Assembly (NCBI GenBank): GCA_020634875.1
Contig: JACKAX010000029.1
Coordinates: 1 to 46,497 of the forward strand
Direction of reading: 5' to 3'
Length of the DNA stretch: 46,497 nucleotides
From: Anaerolineales bacterium
GTDB lineage: Bacteria > Chloroflexota > Anaerolineae > Anaerolineales > JABWBV01
Below the pieces are notes generated by a model, which had not been told where the DNA came from, made no database searches, and saw nothing but the letters and a program-made list of their open reading frames with translations. The translations under genes were made by a program, and so were the position numbers. Below, in pieces: positions 1-9,900 of this stretch (positions within the stretch are counted from its first letter, which is position 1; every line of letters begins with the position of its first letter).

Positions 1-3000
1 TAACCAGGCGCCCAAAGCAGCTTCGCTTGCAGCACCAGGTCCAGCGGTACCGCCGAACGAAACGCCCGTGAACCAGATAACGGTAGTGTAGCCAGAAAGC
101 GTCGTCGCATCAGGTTCATTGTCGGTTCCACCAGTATCCCAAACGTCGTAAGAAAGGCCAAGGGCATCGAGGGCATCGGTGTAGTAGCCCAGTACGTCAG
201 GGCCATTGTCGTCATCGTCTACCAACAAGATATTGCCAGCTTTCGGGGCGAGCAAGGCGGGTGCTTCACCAGTAGACACATCCGACAGTTCGAATTCAAA
301 GGGAGTTGTCCCGGTGTTGTAGAGAACAAGAGTGTCCGTAAGAACCTGGTCGAGAACGACTGTGTGTTCAAAGGATGTCGGGCTGTATTCTAGGATCGCA
401 ACAATCGGGGTGAGGGCAAAGTCCGTTACGACGGTTTGGCCCTGTTCCACAGTAACCGTTGCCGAAGCGCCAAAGTACCCGTCCGCAGTGACATTGAAGT
501 CATACGTTCCAGGTTGCAGGGCCAGGTTGTAGCTCACCACGTTGGTCAACGTGATGGCCGTGCCACTGTCGCTGGAAATGAAGACGTCTGCTGCAACTGG
601 GGCAGTTGTGAAGGCATCATAGATGTCGCCAGCCAGGAAACCGCAGGTCGGGCAGTTAACGTGCATCGTAAGCGGCATCGTGCCGGGATCATTTGCAAAA
701 CTGCCGTCGAAGGACAATTCAGCATAGTAATCGCCGGTCTGGTAGAGTGAGCGAGCATCAAAGACTAGTTGGAAGGTGGTGGTGCTAAACGGAGGCAAGG
801 TGCCGAAGTCGGGTACGGCATACGCCCACCCGCCTAAGCCACCCGAACCACCAGTGGTAAAGGCTAGGGCATCAATCTCAGCCCCGCCTGCGAAGGCGCC
901 TACGCTGGCACTAGCACCTGTAGTAGTATCAATGACGCGCATTTCGCCTTGTGAGGTGTAAGCAGCCCAGTACAGGATTCCGGAATTTTCTTCGAAATCC
1001 ATACCCTGAGCGAAGTTGGCATCTACACCAAGGGAACCAACCACGGTGCCTGCACCAGTAGATGGATCGATGGCATATAAGCTGTCGCTCACGATGTCCA
1101 CGCCATACATCTCGCCTTCAGCATTGATGGCGATGTCGATGATACAGGTGCCAGAGCCGATTTCACCCACGGTGGTCAACGTGCCATCGTCAGGATCAAC
1201 GGTGTAGAGGGTTGAACTAGAACCACAAACGGAGGAGACTGCATACAAAGTGCCATCAGGCGCGCCAGTCATTCCCGACCAATTTCCGTTGGGGGAGGTG
1301 GTGCCAAGAACGGTGCGTGCAGCAGTCGAGGTATCAATGGCAACGAATTCGTTGGTGTCGTAATCCAACGCATAAAGCGTGGAAAAGTCACCGTTGAGGA
1401 AGTCGCCAGCAGGATGGAATTGAGGAACGCTTCCGACCACATTCATGGTGCCAGGAACATCTGCATCTGGGAATTGAACCAGGTTCAAGCCGGGGTAAAC
1501 GTCGAGGGCGTAAGCTTGTTCACCCATCGGAGCCGAGAAGGTCGGCCCTTGAATCTGGGCTTTGGTGGTTTCTGGCGCAGGCGCAGCAGAAAGCGGGCGA
1601 TCAATCTTGTCAACAGTGCCTGTGAAGCGTGGAATATGGACTTCGGTTTGCGCCAGGAGCACGAACGGGCCACTGTACCCACCGATGTTCACTTCGTAGT
1701 TCATAGAAGCGGCACCGGAGTTGGTGATGGTAACGGTGTTGGTGACCATATCGCCGATGTTCAAAGTCTCTTCCACGGAAGCCGGGCTGAAGGACAGGAG
1801 CGAGGTGTTTGCCCACAGAGCAAAGTCTTTGGTGACTGTATTGCCCGTGGTGATGTTCACCGTGGCCGTTTCACTCAAGTAGCCTGTGGCGCTTGCGGTG
1901 ATGAAGTATTCACCGGGGAGGAGCTGGACGCTGTAGTCGGTCACATCCTCGAAGGTGAAGTCATAACCGGTTGTATTGGTGATTTGGACACTGCTCACGA
2001 TTGGCAGACCGGTGACAATATCGGTAATCGAGCCTTCGGCGGTACCGCAGGTCGGGCAGGTTACGGTCAGGGTCAACGGAATGACAAGTTCAAGTTGCGG
2101 GGTATCCACACCGACTTTCAAGAAGGCGGTGTATTGCCCAGGGATGGGAACTTGGGCGGCGTCAAAGGTAACATCTACACCGAAGTCGCCATTCGCCGGG
2201 ATGGTGCCAGTGATAGGGGTTTCGGAGACCCACGGAACATCTCCGCCGCCAGCGATTTCAAAGCCAAGCCAGGGGAGTTGGGAAAGGCCACCGGGATCGG
2301 TTTGCCCTAAGACGCCAATCAAAGTTGTATTGCCCGTAGTTCGATCAACCGCGCGAAGTTCTGGGACGAAGGTACTGCTGTTGAAAGCGGCCATGTACAG
2401 GGTATCGGTTGCTGGATCCCAGCCCATCCCTTGTCCAAAGTTCGCATCAAAGCCAATAGAGCCGATAACCGTCCCAGCACCTGTGGTTTTATCAATCCAG
2501 AGGAACATATCACTAATGATATCGTAACCCCAAAGATCGCCGTTACCATCTATCGCAATGGCAATCAAACAGCCACCATTCGTGACAGGGCCGATAAGTG
2601 TTGCGGCACCGGTAGGGGCATCCATCGTATACAGACTTGCCGAACTGCAGTCTGTGGCGGCGGCGTAGAGCACACCAGTGGTAGGATCAAGGGCCATGCC
2701 GGAGTATGTGCCTCCACTTGGCGGAGTCGCGGTGTAGGTATTCAGGATTGCGCCTGTTGCACCATCCACCTCCCACATGTTGTTGAGGCCGTCTACCATG
2801 TACACCAGACCATTGACATATTCTCCAGCACCGATGAAGTCAGATGTGGAAGGCATTCCTCCAATGTTCGGGAGAACTTCTGGAACATCTACATCGAAGA
2901 TGGTGTAGAACAAGTTGGAATGGTCGATAGAGTAAGCGCTGGAGCCTAAGAGTTGAGCCAAAGTGCTGTGTGGAACGGAAGGATTGCCTGCAACCGGAGC

Positions 3001-6000
3001 CGGTCCCATTGAGAGGGGGGAGGTTCCGCGCGGGAAGTTTCCATCGCTTGCTGGAATGTGAATGCTCGAGGCATATGGATTAGTGCCGGGCGCTTCGCGA
3101 ATGACAAATTCGACATTTGCGCCACCAACATCAGTCAGGGTGAACGGCAAGGTCGTATTGCTTCCCATTTCCAGCGTGACATCAAAGGATGTTGGGTCGG
3201 TAATCACAAAACCTGATGGCAAATTGAAGTCCTGTCTTACGGTGCTGCCATTGACTACGTTGACATCTTGCACATCCTCGCCATAAAGATCATAGGTGGC
3301 AACATGTTGTTGCGTGCCGCCAAATGAGAAGATGGTGTAGAACGCATCATCCACGGCGGGGTCGAGCGGCGTAGGCATTCCGTAAGCGGTTTCGCCTGCA
3401 GTATTGGTGACCCAAGCCCCATTAACGGGATCGCCTGTATTCAGGTCGTAGACATTTCCAACAACCAAACCGCCTACCTGAGGATCGCATGAGCCAGAGG
3501 AGATGGTAATGTCGTCAACATACCAACCAGGGAAGGTGACCGATACATCTGAAGTGAAGTGGAAGCGAACCTGGAAGTTGCTGACCGCATAGGATGCATT
3601 CAGCAGCACACTGTGTTCGGTCCAAACGGAATCAACTGTGCCATCGATTGGTCCATAAACGGTGGTCCAACTGGTGCCACCATTATTGGATACTTCGACC
3701 GATGCATAGTCAAAGCCGGATTCGGTTTGTAACCATTGCCACCAATCAAAAATGATTGGGTTGCCGGCATAGGCACTCAGGTCAATCACAGGAGAGGTGA
3801 TGTACCCATCTTCAAAGTCATTGTATGCACCAGACAGGTTTGTCGCCCAGGCATTGCTTCCCGAGTGAGCAGAGCCAGGTCCGCTGGTCGGTGTGCCCCA
3901 GGCCCAGGTAGTGGTGCCACTGACGGTAAAGCCGCCATCGTTGGCCTCAAAGTCTTGGGTGTACACGGAACCGGAACCGAATTGGTAGCCCGGTGCGGTG
4001 CAAGCAACCGGATCAGCAGCCAGTGAAAAGTTCGCGGTTTGGGTGGCTGATTGAACCGTTGCCGAGAGACACCAGTTATTGAGGGTACCAGTGTCGGCAC
4101 CTGCATTGTCAGAGACATTGACGGTCCAAGTCCCGCTCAAATCCTGCCCATCAAAGGCGCTTAGCGGGTTGTTGGGGGTATAGTACCCGTTCGGTGTATA
4201 AGCGGGATTGATATTTAAACAACTGGTTTCTACTGGAGTGCCAGGCGCGCCTTCTCCATCATCGTCCAAAACGATATCAGGCAGGTTATCCCCACTACAA
4301 CCCGCACCAGCCGCAGGGACACCAGGTCGGTCAAAAGGAATAACCGAAGTTGAGGTATCGTTGTGCGTGAGGGTAAAGATCAGGTCGCCAACCCAGGTGT
4401 GAGTAGTATTGAGTTGCAAGTTCACATCTGTAAGCGTTCCTGTATTGGCAATAGATTGCGCGCTGTTGACACCGGCTGGAGTGTTATCGGGAATTCCCAC
4501 CACAGTGTTGGAGCAGTAAGAAGTCGTCACAGCCTCAGGACCAAGTGTGCTTACCGTCACATTGGTCGTTTGAGGGGTGTACCCATCTACAAATGCATCA
4601 ATCGTGAAGGGATAGGTGCCAACCGGAAGTTCAACACTGTAATAACCGGTTTCCGGATTCGTCCAGATCAGACCACTGGGGTAACCGCCACCGATGTCAA
4701 TGCTGGCGTAGAGCGGCCAGCCAGTCGTATCATCTGTCACCACCCCTTCCACCACGGCGGTAGGGGCCGGATCGAGTGCAAAGTTTTGGGTTTCAACGGT
4801 GCCAGAGACAATGTTCACACCCGAGATGGAATCAGGTAAGTAGGCAAATGCCGTAGCTGTTATGTAGTAATTCCCTTCCAACAGGGTCATGGTGTAGAAC
4901 CCATTTGCATCGGTAAGGGTGTAGCCAGTTTTGGTAATACTGGCGGTAGCCTGAACTGAAGCCCCGGGGATCCCTTGACTGTTTGAACTATCCGTAACCT
5001 GGCCGGTCAGAGTGCCCGAAGGTCCACCGCAGGATGGGATACGGAAAGCCCCAATGCGGGTATTCCAGCCAAACCCAGAGTCATTTGTGTCATGGTACTC
5101 GGTTGTGAACCAGAAGGTACAATTGTCCGTTGGATCAACCATCATGGATGAGTAGTCGCCCCACCGGTGGATACTGGTTTGGACACCGCCGCCAGGGTAC
5201 ATGACTGCTTCATCATTGAGGGTTCCGAGAGGATCGCCAGCCTGACGAGTAGCATAGCGAATGGAAGGGATGGTGGTATTGCTCGAAACACTATACCCAA
5301 GGGCGATGTTGCCGCTGATGTCCATTGCGATACTGCCCATCCAGCGGGAGTCTGTGTCGGGGGCGTAAGTGCCTTCTTGATAAAGGGAGTAGGTGCCTGC
5401 GGTTTTGTGAATTTCAAACCAGCGGATCCCCGCATGGTTATTTCCATCTGCATCTACCGTAAAGTTACCTACCATTGCAGCATACCCGCCAAAGTTCCGG
5501 TATTGGAAACGGTTCATCGGCCACCAGGCGATATCGTCCAAAAGTTGGCCAGTGCCGGGTTGTTGAATACAGCCACCCGCGAAGAAACCGCAGATGGTGT
5601 AGTTGAAGTTCGCAACAGGTAATTCAGCCACAGTATTAAAGGTGGAGTTTCCTGGGTTATTCCAATCTAGATCGTATTCGAAGATCGCGATCCGTGGAAC
5701 ACCAGCAGGATGTCCCGCGCCATCAGGGTGGTAGTAGGTATAGAAGATGGCAGGATCACCAGCTGGCGGGGTAACCAGACCATCCACGTCCGCGGGCATG
5801 GGCAGGTTTGCTAATCCACCAACGGATTGACGGGTTGCAGGAGCACCTGCTAACATCGCCACACGATCAAACGCGTGAGCATAGTATTGGTTGGGGAAGC
5901 CCGTGTTTGTGCCCATCAGATAAGCATCCGGCCAAACCCCAAGTTTGGGGTAGTCGGGGAAATCTGGAGTGGGTATGTTGTACATCCAGTAACTGCCTAA

Positions 6001-6639
6001 GGGATCCGAACCGGTGGATATCGCAAAACACATGCCTAGGCTGTTTAAGTTAAACTGGCTGATCAGCCAACGATCAGCTAAATCATCATAGAGGACAACC
6101 GGATCGCCGAAATTGTTTGCACAGTCCCCTACACCATTAAAGAATTGGGCTGTGGTGATGGGGCCAAGCAGAGAGGTTGGCGGTATACCGTTGATAGGAT
6201 CGCCTTTATTCCAGATTTCAAATGAAAAGTTGGTCATTTGAATGTAATTGTTAGGGCCAACATCTCCATTAGTATCGGGAGGCGTAACTCCAGATAGCGA
6301 AGGAACCCCTTCAAAGGTCATTAATGGATCCGGTGTTTCACCGTTATTTGTGCTCCGCCCGATAAGTGGGTCGAGTCCAATATTTTGGCCAGATTTGCCA
6401 ACACCATCACCGAGCCATTGGATTGGGTTTGTTTCGCGCGAGAGGTATGGTTCTTTTCCTGTATTAACCATATCGCGGAGCGCCATGCTCAAAACAGGGC
6501 TGACAGGCGCACTGACATCAAAGGTCAATTGGCCTTGTTCAGTAGAATTGGCTTTCGCATTCACACGCGCGTCAAGGATGTAAAGAAGACCCAAAACTGC
6601 TGCGGTAACGATAAGCCATGTTTTCCAGTTTAGTTTCAT
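1..6639 (-). CDS. Giant secreted multidomain protein, C-terminus beyond the window
   Basis: The frame opens at ATG 6639 (GGAG about ten bases upstream) and stays open to base 1, giving at least 2213 residues. Residues 1-30 form a signal peptide or anchor. An N-terminal domain of about 100-535 carries PPDTNGDVGPNNYIQM, also found in the neighbouring paralogue. Then follow carboxypeptidase-regulatory-like beta domains (about 536-690), a P-domain (about 706-866, with THTWVGDL and DLSGTWTVNVSDNAG), a MAM or immune-inhibitor-A-like jelly roll (about 883-1053), and two copies of a propeller / Ig-like / CPTCG / regulatory-like block (about 1230-1640 and 1700-2110). Near the edge is a LLVDDDDNGPDVLGYY module like those in large exported peptidases. 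I see no catalytic site in the visible part. It is probably a surface or exported adhesion, scaffold or binding protein. The domain calls rest on pattern recognition; the function is inferred. Confidence 0.85.
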   Translation of the reverse strand, partial: MKLNWKTWLIVTAAVLGLLYILDARVNAKANSTEQGQLTFDVSAPVSPVLSMALRDMVNTGKEPYLSRETNPIQWLGDGVGKSGQNIGLDPLIGRSTNNGETPDPLMTFEGVPSLSGVTPPDTNGDVGPNNYIQMTNFSFEIWNKGDPINGIPPTSLLGPITTAQFFNGVGDCANNFGDPVVLYDDLADRWLISQFNLNSLGMCFAISTGSDPLGSYWMYNIPTPDFPDYPKLGVWPDAYLMGTNTGFPNQYYAHAFDRVAMLAGAPATRQSVGGLANLPMPADVDGLVTPPAGDPAIFYTYYHPDGAGHPAGVPRIAIFEYDLDWNNPGNSTFNTVAELPVANFNYTICGFFAGGCIQQPGTGQLLDDIAWWPMNRFQYRNFGGYAAMVGNFTVDADGNNHAGIRWFEIHKTAGTYSLYQEGTYAPDTDSRWMGSIAMDISGNIALGYSVSSNTTIPSIRYATRQAGDPLGTLNDEAVMYPGGGVQTSIHRWGDYSSMMVDPTDNCTFWFTTEYHDTNDSGFGWNTRIGAFRIPSCGGPSGTLTGQVTDSSNSQGIPGASVQATASITKTGYTLTDANGFYTMTLLEGNYYITATAFAYLPDSISGVNIVSGTVETQNFALDPAPTAVVEGVVTDDTTGWPLYASIDIGGGYPSGLIWTNPETGYYSVELPVGTYPFTIDAFVDGYTPQTTNVTVSTLGPEAVTTSYCSNTVVGIPDNTPAGVNSAQSIANTGTLTDVNLQLNTTHTWVGDLIFTLTHNDTSTSVIPFDRPGVPAAGAGCSGDNLPDIVLDDDGEGAPGTPVETSCLNINPAYTPNGYYTPNNPLSAFDGQDLSGTWTVNVSDNAGADTGTLNNWCLSATVQSATQTANFSLAADPVACTAPGYQFGSGSVYTQDFEANDGGFTVSGTTTWAWGTPTSGPGSAHSGSNAWATNLSGAYNDFEDGYITSPVIDLSAYAGNPIIFDWWQWLQTESGFDYASVEVSNNGGTSWTTVYGPIDGTVDSVWTEHSVLLNASYAVSNFQVRFHFTSDVSVTFPGWYVDDITISSGSCDPQVGGLVVGNVYDLNTGDPVNGAWVTNTAGETAYGMPTPLDPAVDDAFYTIFSFGGTQQHVATYDLYGEDVQDVNVVNGSTVRQDFNLPSGFVITDPTSFDVTLEMGSNTTLPFTLTDVGGANVEFVIREAPGTNPYASSIHIPASDGNFPRGTSPLSMGPAPVAGNPSVPHSTLAQLLGSSAYSIDHSNLFYTIFDVDVPEVLPNIGGMPSTSDFIGAGEYVNGLVYMVDGLNNMWEVDGATGAILNTYTATPPSGGTYSGMALDPTTGVLYAAATDCSSASLYTMDAPTGAATLIGPVTNGGCLIAIAIDGNGDLWGYDIISDMFLWIDKTTGAGTVIGSIGFDANFGQGMGWDPATDTLYMAAFNSSTFVPELRAVDRTTGNTTLIGVLGQTDPGGLSQLPWLGFEIAGGGDVPWVSETPITGTIPANGDFGVDVTFDAAQVPIPGQYTAFLKVGVDTPQLELVIPLTLTVTCPTCGTAEGSITDIVTGLPIVSSVQITNTTGYDFTFEDVTDYSVQLLPGEYFITASATGYLSETATVNITTGNTVTKDFALWANTSLLSFSPASVEETLNIGDMVTNTVTITNSGAASMNYEVNIGGYSGPFVLLAQTEVHIPRFTGTVDKIDRPLSAAPAPETTKAQIQGPTFSAPMGEQAYALDVYPGLNLVQFPDADVPGTMNVVGSVPQFHPAGDFLNGDFSTLYALDYDTNEFVAIDTSTAARTVLGTTSPNGNWSGMTGAPDGTLYAVSSVCGSSSTLYTVDPDDGTLTTVGEIGSGTCIIDIAINAEGEMYGVDIVSDSLYAIDPSTGAGTVVGSLGVDANFAQGMDFEENSGILYWAAYTSQGEMRVIDTTTGASASVGAFAGGAEIDALAFTTGGSGGLGGWAYAVPDFGTLPPFSTTTFQLVFDARSLYQTGDYYAELSFDGSFANDPGTMPLTMHVNCPTCGFLAGDIYDAFTTAPVAADVFISSDSGTAITLTNVVSYNLALQPGTYDFNVTADGYFGASATVTVEQGQTVVTDFALTPIVAILEYSPTSFEHTVVLDQVLTDTLVLYNTGTTPFEFELSDVSTGEAPALLAPKAGNILLVDDDDNGPDVLGYYTDALDALGLSYDVWDTGGTDNEPDATTLSGYTTVIWFTGVSFGGTAGPGAASEAALGAWL
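270..1575 (-). repeat. Internal duplicated block, copy B
   Basis: This is the second copy of the propeller / Ig-like / CPTCG / regulatory-like block. Order and landmarks match copy A: LYT-V/M-D strands, a CxIxDIAI-type strand, G-V-DANF-QGM, the FDA strand before CPTCG, then a GDIYD or GSITD start of the regulatory-like domain. Divergence at the protein level is considerable, so the duplication is old. The edges are approximate. Confidence 0.75.
1690..2965 (-). repeat. Internal duplicated block, copy A
   Basis: This part of the giant secreted protein codes for a propeller-like segment, an Ig-like strand region ending in CPTCG, a carboxypeptidase-regulatory-like domain and the start of an ASPM/Ig-like domain. 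A second copy lies about 1404 bases further downstream in the gene. The 14-base string ccgcaggtcgggca at CPTCG occurs at 2045 here and at 641 in copy B, exactly 468 codons apart. The block edges are approximate. Confidence 0.75.
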
Positions 6640-6990
6640 ACGAATTTCTCCATGTCAAAACAACTTAAAGGTAGAAAAAATTTAGCCTATAAAATAAATT
6701 TTATAAGGCGGATGACGACGGTGGTTGGGATGTTTGTTTGTAATTTATGGGTGCCCTTTGCCTCCTTTTGATTTAGTTGATGGAATCCAAAACCCCCAAC
6801 GGGCAACATGTTCCATTAACGGATGATAATGATTGACTCATCACCCATTAATCCTATCACAGTTTTTTCCACCTTCAATCCTGAATTTTGAAGATTTGTG
6901 TTAAATTTTTAGCGGTCGCAAAAAGTGAGGTACGGGACTTGTTTGGAGAATATAGATTCTCGTATTTCGCGGATTGAAATCGCTGACCCT
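6640..6990. other. Spacer between the two giant paralogues
   Basis: This stretch of about 350 bases holds no convincing gene. It contains an AT-rich imperfect palindrome at 6685-6709 (gcctataaaat paired with attttataaggc), 46 bases upstream of the ATG at 6639, and weak six-base stems at 6872-6893 and 6946-6961. I see no good terminator for the upstream paralogue and no promoter with both boxes. The two genes may therefore be transcribed together, or the promoter is not of the common type. Confidence 0.5.
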
Positions 6991-9900
6991 TTACCTTTGG
7001 ATGTAAGGTATAAATTGGAGGTGGGGAAACCGGGCAATCGTCTTAAATTGAGTTGTCGCGCTAATTCCTGTTTCTTGACCTTGAATTACAAGCGCAGTAA
7101 TGTCTTCAGAAAGATAAGAAGCAGTCAGTGGAATGGTAATTTGCACCTGAAAGGTCGTATAATTTGCCGGATTAAGAAAAATGTGCGGTAAGCTTACAGA
7201 AGCCTCCCACACATGGTTCGTAATTTGAAAAGTGAAAGTTTCGGGCACATTTCCAGTGTTCGTAAGCGTGACCTGGTATGTAAAAATTGTGCCGGGCGCG
7301 CCAACTCCCTCTTGATCGGGACTAATAGAGAGCGATGGGGCTGGTGGGGCGGCAAGTAAGGTAAGCGGAAAACTCAAATCATCATAGGGCGTGTTGTTAG
7401 TGAAAATCAGATGTGTAGTATAGGTGCCGGTTTGGGTAATGGGAAATGTAGAAAAGGTAAGGACTCCCGGTAAATTCATCTCTGGTCCAAGCGTTCCACT
7501 CAATGGCATAGGCGCGATCCAGGGTGGAATGGCTGTGAATCCGGTATCGTGTGTAATAGCAAACGTTGCAGTAATGCTCCCTGCATTTGTAAGGGTAATA
7601 GGAAGCGTTGCTGTATATCCAAATGCCAGTGAGAGTATTTTCTCCCCAGGCATTGTCTGGAGCCACCCACTCGGGAGTGTGAAATCTTGGGCAGTCGTGA
7701 GCCCGTTTTCGACAGTAATGACATGAGTGACAGTTCCGTAGCTAGGCGAATATGCAGTAAGTGTAATTGGCTCTGGGGGGGCAAAAAATGTGTAAAACCC
7801 ATCGTTTAAAGAAGGATCCTCGGGGGTAGCTTCTGAAATCACGGTCAAATTTGTGGAGGTGGAAATGATCGCACCATTTATCCCATACCCAAAATTCTCA
7901 TCGTACACATTTCCGACCACCATGCCCCCCGGAAGGGGATCGCAGGTCAACGCACCTACGCGAATATTGTCCACCTGCCACCAATAATCGTATTGAGCAT
8001 CGAAATAATGAAATTGCAAAAGAACGTAGGGTTGGTGGGCGGCAACGGATGACAAATCCACCAAAACATGCCCGTTGAAATCCCCACCTTCCATGTCGCG
8101 TTGCCAGACATTGATCCAGTTTTCTCCCCCATCTATGCTCACATCTACTTGGGCTTTCTCGTTTGTACTGTTGCCGTCCCAAACTTTGAAGTCTGTATCA
8201 AATGTTAGGTAAACATGTTCGAGATCAGTAAAATCCATAAATGGCGTTACTAGTGAGGAGTCTTGTTGCGCTGTCACTGTAATAGTAGTGCCGAAATAAT
8301 CGCTATCCATAATTGCGAATAACCCAATACCCCCTGTTAGGTTCCCTCGCCCGCCGGGATCATCAAATAACCAGACTTCAGGAACCTCATGATCATCAAT
8401 ATTATCCTTAACGCCCCAACCGAATGGCAACGTACCTTCGTCAAACCCCTGTCGCATCCCATTAAAAACATACCCTGGCGCGATGCACGCCACAGCATCT
8501 ACTATCATTGCAAAATCATGTGTCAAATTGCCCTCCACAAGAATTTCTTCCGTCAGCAGCAAATAACCTGCATGATAGGGGTGGATTTTAAAGGTATATG
8601 ACCCTTCGGGAAGCGTAACCTGGTAGGCACCGGTCACAGGGTCAGTCCAAACGGGCGAACCGGGATAGCCTTCAATCTCTAGAGAGGTATATATAGGCCA
8701 TCCCCCTGCGGAATCTGTAACAGTCCCAGAAAGGACAAACACGGGTGCAGGTGACAGTGTAAAGTTCTGTGATGTGAGGGTTCCTGACACCACTCCTACC
8801 CCGGTTGCCACGCTAGGCAAATAGCCAAACGCTGTAGCCGTAACCACATAGGTTCCTTCAGGCAAAAGCATTTGATAATTGCCAAAAACATCTGTATTGG
8901 TACTGCCCGTTTGGGTGAGATAGGCACGAGCCTGAATTTCGACATTAGAAACGCCGCTTTCCCCATCTATAACCTGTCCGGCTAGCGTACCCCGATTCCC
9001 TTCACACCCAGGCAACTGGAAAACTCCCACGCGCGTGTTCCAGAAAAAGCCACTGTCATCTACATCGTGATATTCTCCCGTGAACCAAAAGTGACAGCCA
9101 TCCAGTGGGTCCACGACCAGATTGGATAGATCACCCCACCGATTGAGACCGGTTTGTACGCCTGTACCCGCCCAAAGTTCGGCTTCGGCGGCCAACGTGC
9201 CGGGCGGGTCTGTCGTGAGGCGCGAGGTGTACCGGAGGGAGGGAATAGTCATTTCGCTGGAGACGTTATAGCCCAAAGCGAGATTCCCAGCTTTGTCCAT
9301 CGCGATACTGCCCATCCACCGGTGGTCACCATCCGGGGCAAACGTTCCCTCCTGGGTGAGGGTGAAGGTTTCATTGGTCTGGTGGAGTTCAAACCAGCGG
9401 ATACCTGCAGTGCCCTGACCATCCACATCCACCGTAAAATTCCCAACCAATGCGCCGAAATTGCCAAAATTCCGGTATTGGAAGCGAAACATCGGCCAGT
9501 AGGAAAGTGAGTCGAGTTTTTGGTCCGTGCCAGGCTGCGGAATGCAGTCCTGCACCAAATAGCCACAGACTGTGTAATTGAAACTTGTGACGGGAATTTC
9601 CTGTGCCAAGGTGAAGGTCGAGTTGTCTACATTGTCCCAATCCACATGAAATTCGTATAGCGCCAGACGATCCGGCCCCGCGGGGTGGATGGGAGATTCT
9701 TCGTGATCGTACATAGTGAAAAAAATACCCGGGGAACCCGCGGGAGGCGGGATTTGTCCGTCGGCATCAGCAGGCATCACAAAATTGTCTAAATTTCCGG
9801 TTGATTGGCGTGTGGCGGGGAGACCGGCCAGCATTCGCTCCCGGTCAAACGCGTGGGCAAAGAATTCGTGGGGCTGTCCGGTGTTTGTGCCCGCGTAATA

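Noticed and set aside
6991..7020. The FIPYIQR tail as an LPXTG-type sortase signal
   Set aside because: There is no LPXTG motif, no following membrane helix and no basic tail beyond the last residue.
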